Position numbers and translations under genes: made by a program. From Channa striata (Eukaryota > Chordata > Actinopteri > Anabantiformes > Channidae), in the NCBI GenBank assembly GCA_033026295.1, contig CM065183.1, positions 806,001 to 870,000 on the forward strand: a stretch of DNA of 64,000 nucleotides. The letters are read 5' to 3'. Below, in pieces: positions 23,964 to 35,320 of the stretch. Under the pieces are notes generated by a model. That model was not told the origin of the DNA and ran no database searches. It saw nothing but the letters and a program-made list of their open reading frames with translations. Positions within the stretch are counted from its first letter, which is position 1, and each line of letters begins with the position of its first letter.

Positions 23964-26900
23964 GGCTACTCACAAACCTGAAAACTTCACTAGACTACAA
24001 TTGTGAAAAATGATGTAAACTGCTCTGAGGCTGGCCTGAAGTCTGAGCTGTAAGCTGTGACTCCTACAGTATTTAGGTAAGCTATGTAAACTGATCCAAA
24101 GCTTGTCTCTGTGGTGCTGAGAGGTGGAGAGAAGAGAGAGGAGAAGAGGGAATCTGTCAGACAGCGGAGAGAATGTCACACTTTGAGCGAGAGATTTATT
24201 CTGTCCTCAGTGCTGTTAACACGCCTCCTCCTGTTAAACATTTACAATCTGCCTGTAAATCAACAACTTGCATTTAACTTGTGCAATCTGTGTATGCATG
24301 TAAGTAGAACATGAAATAAGCTTTGACTTTAACCAATAATTAAATAGGTGCCAAAATAGTTGTTTGTGTGTCTTCTTGGAGTTAGCTCAGTTTGTAAGTT
24401 GGATGCAGTGGAGTCTGTCCTCCTGGCAGTGAACACGCACAGAGAAGGCCTGTGATTGCATTTGCTCTTTGGTGAGTCAGCTTTATAGTAATTGCAGCTT
24501 GAGTGTTTGCAGAGACTCAAGCAAACACTCAGTTATCTCCTTCTTCACGGCTTGGGGACTCAGTGCAGGACTCACCCAAATGCACTTGTCCTCCCGATCA
24601 CCGATAGAACTTTGAGGGTGAGTGAATTAGTGATTGTTCGCCTCTGACTGGCTCCCCCAAGATATTTTGGAATTTGTAATGACCTCTTTGACCCCCAAAG
24701 TTCTGTTTCGTCAGCAGTAAAAAAAAACTGTTGCATAGCAGTGAGTAATAATGGAACTTTCGTGTCTGTCAGCATTTAAGGGCATGCTTTTACCTTAGCT
24801 ACAGCATCCACTTCAGGTTTCCTGCTGAAGCTAAGTCATTGTTAATAGGTTGTGTTAGTCAAATGCTTAGATCTTGCAATGCAGTAACAATATGTCAAAG
24901 AATACTTTTGCTATCAGATTTCTTGAACCCTGTGTCTAGAGTGTTCCAGGTGTCAACAGATCAAAAACATATGTATAGAACTTCATGCTTCAATGAGCCA
25001 CATACTCAGCACCTTGAGCTAAATAACAATAATGTAAAGCTTCAAACCTCAAACCATATAAGTCATATAACAATGGCAAAATCCACTTGCATCTCTCCAG
25101 TGGTGGGATTGTGTACTGCAGAATCATCTGGAAAAAGAAACAGTGTAACTGGGTTAAGAAAATTATATCTATTAACAACTACATTGGGCATGTCAAGTAA
25201 CGCATTATTAAATCTCAGCCAACCTCCTCCTCTCCATGCAAAATAAGAGAAAAATCAAAAAGTTAGATCAAAGTTAGATCAGCCTAACTAACATTATCCC
25301 TGGATGCCAGGGAAGATTTCTCTGCAACTGTCACAGCTTGCAGGCTGCAGGGTGATTCGGCATCTAGAGGGTCCCATCTGAGCATAAAAATGGACAATAG
25401 GTCATTATCTGCCCCAAATATCCTGTAACACAACAAACGTCATACATGGAGGGTTTGGATTTGGTAACACTAATGTGAAATCTGCTAATGTTGCTCAGGT
25501 TATTTTATTATAAGCTAAGAGCTAATTTCCATGGAATAATGACAACAAAGAGCTTATGCCCCAATGCATGCTAGGCTTAGACTGCTGGGGGACCAACCCC
25601 TGATGCACGGAGACACTTTCCTCCTCTCACTCCACATTTATATGTCACCACTGTAGGACATTAACTTTGTGTCTTCTTCCTCCAGTAGTTGTGCTTCTCC
25701 CTCTCTGTCTCCCTCTCTCTGTCCCTGTCCCCAGGTGTCCCCAGCTTTGGATCTGTGTGTCTTTCAGTGTGCAGCTACTGGTCCTACCAACCTGCCCAAT
25801 GTTTTCCACTCAACCGGTCAAGGCAGATGGCCGCCCACCCTGAGCCTGGTTCTGCTGGAGGTTAAAGGGAGTTAAAGGGAATTTTTCCTCTCCACTGTTG
25901 CCTATAGCTGCTCAAGGGGGATTTGTTGGGTTTTCTCTAAATATCTGTGTAGTCTTCACTTTATTATGTAAAGTGCCTTGAGATTATTTTGTAAACTGTC
26001 GCTATATAAATAAAGTTGAATTGAATTGAAAATTTAATAAATTCATTCTTTAATAAAACAGACCACAAGCTTTCTTTAAACTTAACCTAGCTGTTAGATT
26101 GGATGTTATGGTGGAAGAAAAAAACGGATTTGGTACATACCTTGATAGAAAAAATATACCATTATTGGAGAACATATTTTTTATATGTTAGGTATCAACA
26201 CAAAATCAACTGTTAAAGGATTGGAACAGTAAGGAGTGAGATTTGTATTTGCTATTGAAAAGGAAGACCAAAGGCAAAAGAGTGAAGTGCATTAAAACTC
26301 ATTTCATCCAAAATCGGATAGTTATAAACTGACCGTCTTTAATTCCCAGAACCAAACTCATTTAAACATATATTTCACCTGCTGAAATTGAGATTTACAG
26401 AGAGAAACAAATTCTGGTCCCCCACCCAAAAAGCAGATTCTTTGGATGATAGTGGTGGACAGTGCTTTCTACTATGCTGAACCAAAATCTTGATGAGTTA
26501 AGATCTGGGAAGGCCAGATCTGACACTGCCACCCTCAGAATAGGTATAACCTCAAATCATAACCCTACTGGTGAGGAAGATGTTTATTACCTGGTCACTG
26601 AAGTACATATCTAACTCTTTACATTGTTTTTACATTTCTTTTTTCAACTATTGGACAAGTAACTGAAAATAACCTAGGTATAATGCAACTCACTGATAAC
26701 CATTAGAGATTTTTCATTTTTATACATACTGATGAACACATTTGGAAACTTACATTGATCTCCATTACAGCTTTATGGAAAAGACTACAATTTAGCAAAA
26801 ACTTTCACACCCAAATAAACAAAAAGGACAAGATAGACATCATTATCTATGGATACCAGTGATTACCTTACTAGAGGTCAGTAAACAACTCCCATTAATA

Positions 26901-28349
26901 AAAAGCTTCATTTACTGAGGAAATAAGAGAAACCTACTCAAGCCTGGAATTTGCTCACAGTTAAAGTTAGAACATCTACTGTGTTGATAAGACTATTAAA
27001 ACTTAAATAATGTGCCTTTAGTGTAAATTATGACTATAAAAATGAGTGATTAATTTGCAATTAATCAATAAATCCACTGATTGACAGTGCTTTACTTTAC
27101 TTTGCTTTTTTTGACATGGACATCACACATTAATAAACATCTGTAAATGTGTATGACTTTCATCTGCTGTCCCTGTATAGATATTTTAATGTCACAATCA
27201 ATATAAATCAACATAAAAGATTAAACATCCAAACATTACTAAAAAACCTTACAGCATAATCACTATAGTGCTAATATTTGACATTTGAAATTTGATACTA
27301 ATTGCAGTGTGGCACAACAACTCCCAAGAGCAGTACCTGCACAGAAGAGCAGGTACATGATCCAGCCAAGAAAATCATGCACCACACTGATTGTAGGGCG
27401 TACAGCATAAATATTTAACAATATACATCCTCATTCAAAATTATTCTGATATTCTCAGGTTTATTAACTTTTAACAGCCATTTATTTGCGCAATATGAAC
27501 TCCAGCAGAGTTGAGTCAGATGGTTTAGACAGTGTGAAAAGTGTGAAAAGATTTATTCATTTAACTTCTAAATTGAACTGCATCAGTGGTTTCTCAGTTG
27601 GCTTACTGCACCTGTTATTGATTTTGAATTCTTACGAAGGGACTTAAAAGCTAGTTTGTTGATGGTGTTTCTAGTTTTTTACAATATGTGTAATTGTGAC
27701 ACCAGCTGGCATATGACATTGAGATGTAAACTAAATCCAAGGTGAATGTCTTTAAGTAATCTGAACAAATTTTTCTGTCGAACAACTAGAGTTAGAGACT
27801 ATGGCAAAGGTCATTTTTTAATGAAATTTGTCTACTTCCTGTGATGGAAAGAAGCAGTAAACAAGGGGGTTTAAACAAAAATAATAAAAAAAAAATGCAC
27901 CTTAGATAGCAGCAGAAGAGGAAATGCTTACTGCAGGTCTGGCTCCTTTTGATGACCAGTATCAGATGTGGGTCAAAGAGCTGTGTGTGCTAAATTTAAG
28001 TGATAGATAAAGACAGTGATTTTGTAACTCGGTAGCAAATTAAATGATAATTTGTCCCCCCTGCTGTTAGCTCAGTTTCCAAAACATTCTTTTACAAAAC
28101 TTTATGTCACATCACTGACACTGCATCGATGTCCGGAGGATCACATATTTAATTTTTACAACAAGTTAAATGTGGCAGAGCAATGGGCAGAACCCTGTGC
28201 ATTATGCTATAAGAGTGAACTAGCAAATGGATTAAAACCACACGCCCCAGCAATACTTCTACTTATTATATTTCACCCTAATGTTTCTGATCAAAGCACA
28301 GGTGCACAGTTTTTTGAGGGCTCCAGTTTAGATTTGATGTACATTGGGG
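23964..28349. other. enpep-lrit3 intergenic region
   Basis: Holds the enpep promoter and 5' UTR side (just above 23963), an L2 3' fragment (25590-26035) and otherwise AT-rich unique sequence. No EGF- or ELOVL6-like exon was recognised, although both genes lie between LRIT3 and ENPEP in human. Confidence 0.6.
25590..26035 (+). mobile_element. L2-like LINE 3' fragment
   Basis: Plus-oriented copy of the L2 3' region. It contains gcagctactggtcctaccaa, cctgagcctggttctgctgg, ctccactgttgcctatagct and the terminal tgtaaagtgccttgagatta, ending in a gaattgaattg simple tail. Confidence 0.85.
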
Positions 28350-31300
28350 TCATTTCAAGTTTATTTTGCGTCTTTTAATATCCTTGTCGATGGGGAACAC
28401 TTTGGGCACAAGATTAGGTGCAGTCTGGGTTTTGCTGATAGGAGGTGCTGTGATGTTTTGGAGTATCTGGTTCTCCTTCACTGATAGCATGGTAATAGTA
28501 GCTGGGATTTGGCTTGGCTTTTTGTATTTTGATGAATTAAGCAGAATCTTTTGGGACTTCTTTTTTGGAAGTCGGGACAATCTCGTGATGCCCACCACCT
28601 TCAGTTTAATCAGGGCTTCAGATATTCCTGCCATGTTTCTTGCTTGGCAGCGATATTCACCAGCATCCTTGTATGATAACCCATTAAGGCTAATTATCGA
28701 CCAGCGAACACCCACTCGAGGAGATTCCTGCATAACTGGAACAAAAAAAAAGGGTCTTAGTGCTCTGCACACACATAGAGTCTCTTCTTTATAACTATGC
28801 AGTATTATGCAGTCTTTGAGACCAGATCCAACAAATGCACAATACTAGGTGAGACCTAAATCCAACTGTATTTCATGCATTTTTGGTGGGTAGCTCCAGG
28901 ACCCAGGATATAATGCTTGTCAGTAAAATTTTCACTTACAGCTCTCCAAACCCCTGGGGAGCTGTTCAGAGATCTCAAGTTGTTCACAACAATCTGAACA
29001 GACAAAGATACAGAGAACATGAACTGCTGCAAAACCTGCCCTGATGTTAGTAAGATAACATAATGACCTATAATTAACTCTATCATTTACCAGCATAGGC
29101 TGAGGTTTTGATCCATGTCAGAGTTGGTGTTGGGTAGCCTGTGGCATCACAACGGAGGATTACATTACTGCCCAGTGGAGAGCTGACTCTGGTGGCTGCA
29201 GGCTGGACAGAGGGCCTTATACAGCGGGACAGCTCAACCTGTGTCAACAGCATCTTTGACTGACCTAAAGACCTGCTGCACATCAGCATTTGGTCCATTA
29301 GAACTACAGGACTTCCCATGGACATGGACAAGGACATCACCATGGAGATCTGGCAATCACACAACCAGGGGTTGTCATGGAGACCTGGGTATCAGGACAA
29401 TTTGACTTTTAATTTAATTCATTTCATTGTAAAATTTGATGTGTTACAAATCGGATGAAACACTCAAGCAGTCTTCGAGACCCGATCCAACAAATGCATA
29501 ATACTAGGTGAGACTTAAATTCAATTCAATACAACTTGATACCACAAGAAACAATAATGTGGTATTTCACGCTTTATTGGTGGGTAGCTCCAGGACCCAG
29601 GATATAATGCTTGTCAGTTAAATTTTCATGCAACCAGGGGTTGTTATGGAGATGTGGGTATCAGGACAACTTGACATTTCTATATCAATGTAAAATTTGA
29701 TATGTGTTATAAATCGCATGAAAGCAAAGCTTCACTGATGCCAAGAGCTCTTAAAAAATATGAGTTGTTATCAAGTAATAACAGCAGTGAGATAGATAGA
29801 TTTACATATTTTTGCTGATCTAATCAAATGTGACAATGTGTGTATTATTCCACAAACTGTACCCAAAATTCTTCTTTGGACTAGTCCTCCCTGTTTCCCT
29901 TGGAGAGGAAACCAAAGATCCAGAAGCTCAGCGGGTAACATAGTAAGTCTGAGGGACGAAACGAGAGTAAGTAAAAGACAGGTGAGGAAAGGAGAGGAGA
30001 GGAGGAAGTACAAGCAAACTCGCTGAATACATCTGACATTTCTGGATTTCTTTGGACGAAGCATATGGACCCACCTGTTGCTAGACAAATCGAGATAAGT
30101 GATGTTGAGGAGAAAGAGAGCAGCATGGGCAGGAAGGCTAGACAGGCGGTTGTTGTGAAGACCCAGAGTCTGGAGGCGAGGCATGTCCCTGAGGCCCTCC
30201 CAAGGAAATGATGTCAGGAGGTTCCCATCCAAACGTAGCTCTCGCAGGGCCTTCAGGTTGACAAAGCTGCTGGGGTGGATGGATGTAATAGTGTTGTAGG
30301 TCAGCCACAGGAACTGCAGCTCTGACAGGTTGTAGAAAGCTGCCCGGGGCAATCTGGAGATCAAGGTCTTCTCAAGACGCAGTTTGACTGTGTCAGCTGG
30401 GACATTAATTGGAACGGCTGAGATTCCAGGGTCACTGCACTGCACTAACCTGTTGTTCAAGACAAACCTGTCAGTGCTAATGTTGGGATAAATAAATACA
30501 CATACACAGGTCTATAAATATGTGAACTTAAAAACATGTTCCATAATACATCCTGCTGTCAGCAGTCACATCAGTTAATCAGTCATTCACGCTCACACCA
30601 TACTGTACCTTCACCATGCTTCACAATGCTTTTTTTTCCCAGCATTATTTGGTCAGTGTATGTATGTCTCCCTATATAATGTTTTTTAGACTCATTTCAC
30701 AGGTTTTTAAACAAACCCTAACCTAGTCCTCCTGTTTTTGTGACTCAGTTACACTGAATTCTTAGAGGGTGTTTACTCGACTGACTGCTGTGAAAGGGGT
30801 TATAATTTACTAAGGGAAAGATTTTCAGCAATCACCAAGTTACGTGACTACACACAGACAGCTGTAGAAAAACATGTCAGAAAAAAAAAATCATTGTCAT
30901 TTACTATAATTAAACTTTCTAAATACTGCAATGACTCTTTCTAAGTTTAAAACATATTGCTGCAACTAGTTGATCTACAGCACCACCAGTGGTAAACATT
31001 TTACACTGAACCACTGATATTGTATATATACAATTCAATTCAATTCAATTCAATTCAACTTTATTTAAATGGCACCAGTTTAGAATAAGGTCATCTCGAC
31101 TATACAAACATTTAGAGAAAACCCAACAAATCCCCCTTTAGCAAGCCATAGGCAACAGTGGAGAGAAAAAACTCCCTTTAACAGAAGAAACCTCCAGCAG
31201 AACCAGGCACAGGGTGGACGGCCATCTGCCTTGACCGGTTGGAGTGAGAAGAAGGTTAAGGGAGAGAAAAGAACAGAGCAACAACAGCAACAACAAAACA

Positions 31301-33585
31301 TTGAGCAGGTTAGTAGGACCAGTAGCTGCACACTGGAAGACACACAGTACCAAATCCGGGGACACCTGAAGACAGGGACAGAGAGACGGGGAGACAGAGA
31401 GGGAGAAAGATGACTACGGGACAAAGAAGATACAGCGTTAATGTCATACAGTGGTGACATTATAGATGTGGGGTGAGAGGAGAGGATGAAGAGAAGAGGA
31501 AAGTGGCTCAGTGCAGAGTCCCCCAGCAGTCTAACCCTATAGCAGCATGACTATAACCAACTATAAGCTTTATCGAATTTCATTGGAAACCAATGGAGAT
31601 AAGCTAATGAAGGTGAAATATGATCTCTCTTACCAATCCCAGTCAGTAATCTTGCTGCAGTATTTTGGATTAATTGAAGGCTTTTAAGAGAGTTACTGGG
31701 GCAGCCTGAAAGTAGAGAATTACAGCAGTCCAATCTAGAAGTAACAAATGCATGAACCAGTTTTTCAGCATCGCTTTGAGACAGGATGCTCTTAATTTTG
31801 GCAATGTTCCGTAGGTGGAAGAAGGCTGTTCTAGAGATTTGTTTTATGTGTGAGGTACATGACAAATCCTGGTCAAAAATGACTCAAAAGATTCCTTGCA
31901 GTACTACTGGGGGCAAGAGTTATGTCATCTAAAGTAGCGATATGGTTGGGAAACATGTTTCTTAGACTTTTAGGCCCAAATACAATAACTTCAGTTTTAT
32001 CTGAGTTTAGAAGAAGGAAATTATATGTCATCCAGTCCCTTATGTCTTTTAGACATACTTGTAGTTTGATTAATTGATTTGTTTCATCAGGTTTCATAGA
32101 TAGATATAACTGCGTGTCATCAGCGTAGCAGTGAAAATTTAGTGTTTTCTAATAATGTTGCCAAGGGGAGACATATATAGAGTATTGGTCCTAATACAGA
32201 GCCTTGTGGAATTCCATAACTAACTTTTGTGTATGTGGAAGATTCATCATTAACATGAAGAAATTGGAATCTATCTGATAGATACGATTTAAACCAATTT
32301 AGTGGAGTTCCTTTAATTCCAATTACATGTTCTAGTCTCTGTAATAATATTCTGTGATCAATGGTGTCAAATGCAGCACTAAGATCTAGCAGAACTAGTA
32401 TAGAGACAAGTCTGTTATCTGAAGCCAGACGAAGATCGTTGGTGACTTTAATCAGTGCGGTTTCTGTGCTATTATGAACTCTAAATCCTGACTGAAATTC
32501 TTCAAACAAGTCGTTTCTGCACAGGTGGTCACATAATTGCTTTACAACTACTTTTTCAAGTATTTTAGAAATAAAGGCGAGATTGGATATTGGTCTGTAA
32601 TTGGCTAAGACACCTGGATCCAGACTAGGTTTTTTAAGTAGAGGTTTGATTACAGCTACCTTATAGGCCTTTGGTACATATCCTGTTTGTAAAGATAGAT
32701 TAATGATATCTAATACTAACGTGTCTAATAAGGGTAGAGCGTCTTTGAGCAGTCTAACTGGAATAGGGTCTAGCAGACATGTTGTTGGTTTAGATGCCAT
32801 AATAGTTGAAGTTAACTCAGCAAGTTCTATGGGCACAAAGCAGTCTAAAAGGGACTGAGGACTTACTGATGATTCTAATTCTGTTGTATTTGTGGGGAGG
32901 GTCTGGTGAATTTTATTTCTAACAGCTATGATTTTGTTTGTGAAGAAGGTCATGAAGTCATTGCTACATAGGGTTGAGGGAATACTAGTTTCAACTGAAC
33001 TATGGCTCTTAGTCAGCCTGGCTACAGTGCTAAAAAGTTGTTCTTGTTTTCCTCTATTAGTGATGAATTATAAGCTGCTAATTTGTATAAGTATAAACTC
33101 TTTTTCCAGGCTAAGCGTGAATCTTGTGAATGAGTGGAACGCCACTTCCTTTCTAGAAAAATGATGTTATGTTTATATTAATTGTATTTTTCTGCAATTA
33201 CAACATATTTGTATGGGTTCAAATTTTCTTACTGTAAATAGAATTTGATGTTTACTTTTCTTTATTTCATTTATTATCTACTTATATATTCTAAAAATAT
33301 CATCTAAAATATTAATTAATATGCGTCAGGCAAATGTACACCAATTAGCCATATGTCTTGTGCATTGGTTTTATCAGATTTAGAGCTATTTATCTAAATC
33401 AAATCTGCTAGAGCAGTAAAATAAAAACTTAAACACACAAAAACACAGAGATGAATGAAGTCAGTCTCACTCCACCTGAGCTCTGCTATTCCACTCTTCC
33501 CATCTGTGCAGGAACATAATGCTGGACAGGAGTAGACTGCCAACAGAGAGGACTGCAAGATATGAGCAAGGACTAGCAGATACAT
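28350..33585 (-). CDS. lrit3: leucine-rich repeat, Ig-like and transmembrane domain protein 3, C-terminally short
   Basis: Retinal synaptic LRR/Ig protein; in mammals it is needed for TRPM1 localisation in ON-bipolar cells, and human LRIT3 defects cause congenital stationary night blindness. Exons: 33585-33476, 30449-30075, 29948-29863, 29384-29091, 28735-28350. All are bounded by GT/AG with matching phases, giving 416 aa. Residues 1-18 look like a signal peptide, followed by a Cys-rich LRR N-cap (CPALCSC). LRRs (about 37-185) contain LRELRLDGNLLTSFPW. The LRR C-cap is NPWLCDC (195-201). The Ig-like domain has Cys269 (LRCDATG) and Cys318 (DAGEYRC). After the Ig domain only about 90 residues remain. 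The fibronectin III domain, membrane helix and cytoplasmic tail of the roughly 680-aa human protein are not found downstream. Either the gene is truncated or further exons were missed. Confidence 0.9.
28809..28936. repeat. local duplication in lrit3, copy A
   Basis: Intronic block between lrit3 exons 5 and 4, repeated at 29468-29628. Shared words are gatccaacaaatgca, aatactaggtgagac and gggtagctccaggacccagg, then atataatgcttgtcagt. A second paired block is 29363-29460 against 29630-29722. Confidence 0.85.
29468..29722. repeat. local duplication in lrit3, copy B with decayed exon 4 start
   Basis: Carries both blocks of copy A, but most of the exon 4 counterpart has been deleted between them. 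At 29630-29660 it keeps the relic of the exon 4 acceptor/start region (gcaaccaggggttgttatgg against acaaccaggggttgtcatgg at exon 4). It lies in the intron between exons 3 and 4. Confidence 0.8.
31030..33160 (-). mobile_element. L2-clade LINE, 5'-truncated, with reverse transcriptase
   Basis: Longest LINE copy of the window, in lrit3 intron 1 and in the same orientation as the gene. The frame 32953-32120 holds the RT fingers and palm (LANYRPISNLAFISKILEKV, LDLSAAFDTIDH, GIPQGSVLGP). The YADD catalytic box follows near 32117-32128 in another frame. RT thumb-like frames are at 32097-31873 and 31865-31551 (SRLDCCNSLLSG, QNTAARLLTG). The 3' end is an (attca)n-type simple tail at 31030-31065. Frameshifts make it inactive, and the endonuclease is absent. 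Confidence 0.9.
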
Positions 33586-34868
33586 TTTTCTTTAGACAGA
33601 CCCTGTATTCTGACAGGACTGCTGTATCTCCATATTCTCCGATCCTCTCCAGTCAGAGGGTGTGTCCAGAGTGAAAATGAATCCCAGATTAGCTGGGATT
33701 ACACTGCTTACAAGCACCATGTAACCCCACACCTCACTGTCAGAATAAGAAATCACAACATCAGTGCCAACCCAAGCCTTTTGGGGCCTTGAGGATCAAT
33801 TTTTAATTGATGAAATCCATATCATTATCACCACAGTGTGTAACTGGCAGTAAAAACAATGTACTGTCACAGTTTTATTTATTATTAGCTAAGTAGTAGT
33901 GTTATAGGAATGCAATACTAATAATTACATTTCCTAAGAAGAAAAATAAGTGGTGCAAGATGTATATACTCGTCCACAGTAGGGGAAACGGAAATAATGT
34001 CATCATATTTACTGTACTAATAAAGTTCTTTAAAAATATTATATGCAAATGCTACTGTATTAAAATGGTCATTAAACAGCATATTACATTCATAGATTTT
34101 CTGTACAGGCTGATATTTTAATACAGAAGTAAAGAAAAACTAGCAGTCAAGTAGCAGTGTGAAAGCGAAGTGACAAAAAAGAAAAAAATTGTAAATAGTC
34201 ATTGTAACTCCACTGTTTGTACACAATGATGTACACAATGAAGTAGCATACATGTCCAAACTGTGACATAAAAATATTATTAAAACACAGTAACTAAAAT
34301 TGTAAGAGAAATAAGCACTAAATAAAATCTGAATGGGGCGAGTGTGGTGCAGGAGATCCTACAGTTGTTTGTTTGATCCTCCAATCACGAATTATTGAAA
34401 TAGATCCAACTGGATTAAGAATCCCAGCAAATAGAAACAGTTGTGAAACAGTAGAATGTGTTTTGTGCTGAAGGTATGGAATTGAGAGGGAAGGTTGGTC
34501 TCTTAGAAACAACAGGTTGTGTTGTAGAAACTACAAAGAGGGAACTAGGATTGAGATGGCTTTTAAATTGTCAAATCAAACAAACAAAAAAGCATTTAGA
34601 ACGCAATCATATAGTCAGTCAGAAGGAGGCAGCAAAGCCACAAAATTGATGCCGTGCTGTTGTAAAACCCTGTTTTAGAAGAAGAGGAAGAAGAAGAAGA
34701 AGAAAAAAAACACGCAGAAGAAAAAGAAGAAGAATTGCTGGCGCTGCAATTGGATAATGAGGAACCGTTCGTGAAGTTATCGCGAGCGCGCAGCGAAGGG
34801 CGGATACTGTGTCTGTGCTGTTGCATGACTTGAATCCTGGAAGTTACTGTTAGAGGAGTAGCTGTAAA
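33586..34868. other. lrit3-fam241a intergenic region with CpG-rich promoter side
   Basis: Head-to-head spacing of about 1.3 kb between lrit3 (minus) and fam241a (plus). The distal part is AT-rich. From about 34740 the sequence becomes CpG-rich (tatcgcgagcgcgcagcgaa near 34779). A purine-rich (GAA)n-like stretch lies at 34678-34735. Confidence 0.55.
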
Positions 34869-35320
34869 ATGTCCGCTGCACCGCCGCCTGCTAATGACCT
34901 ATGTGGTTTTCACCGAGGTGAATTGGAAGAGCTGCTGTCAGAAAACCAGAGACCATGGCTAACTCCACAACCTACCCACGGTGCGAGACAGACCGCACCA
35001 CAGCACCTGCGACACCGGGTAAATAAAGTAACACGACATTACAACTCACCTTAACTTCGCTGTAGCCGTTTAGTAGATTCTGTGCTAACCATGTTGACCG
35101 ACCAAGATACGGGAGGGGTTGCACTGCTTCGGACTCCGAGCCAAGATCCGTGAGGTTGCACGCATGTCCAAGAGCTTGTTGGGTGTCTTCAACTGTCACG
35201 ACAGTTCGAACGCGTTCAGCTAACCAGTCTGCGCATGTAGCACCAGAGCGTGAGCCGCGCACTTCACTCAAAAGTCCGACAGTTAAATGTCTGTTTCCAC
35301 AGATATGCATTATACATGAG
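34740..35320. promoter_or_regulatory. CpG-rich promoter region of fam241a
   Basis: CpG dinucleotides cluster here against a CpG-poor background, spanning fam241a exon 1 and the start of its intron. This is the expected look of a housekeeping-type bidirectional promoter in a vertebrate. No TATA box is evident. Confidence 0.55.

Noticed and set aside
24839..25246. 135-codon plus-strand frame upstream of enpep
   Set aside because: AT-rich composition, no domain and no splice or promoter context.
28366..28794. 142-codon plus-strand frame with hydrophobic segments
   Set aside because: Exactly antisense to lrit3 exon 5, which has clear homology, phase and splice sites.
31080..31460. Minus-strand frames in L2 3' regions (also at 15256-15504, 36346-36649, 37349-37667)
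   Set aside because: The same frame recurs in each copy of the L2 non-coding 3' region; it is a repeat consensus artefact, not a gene.
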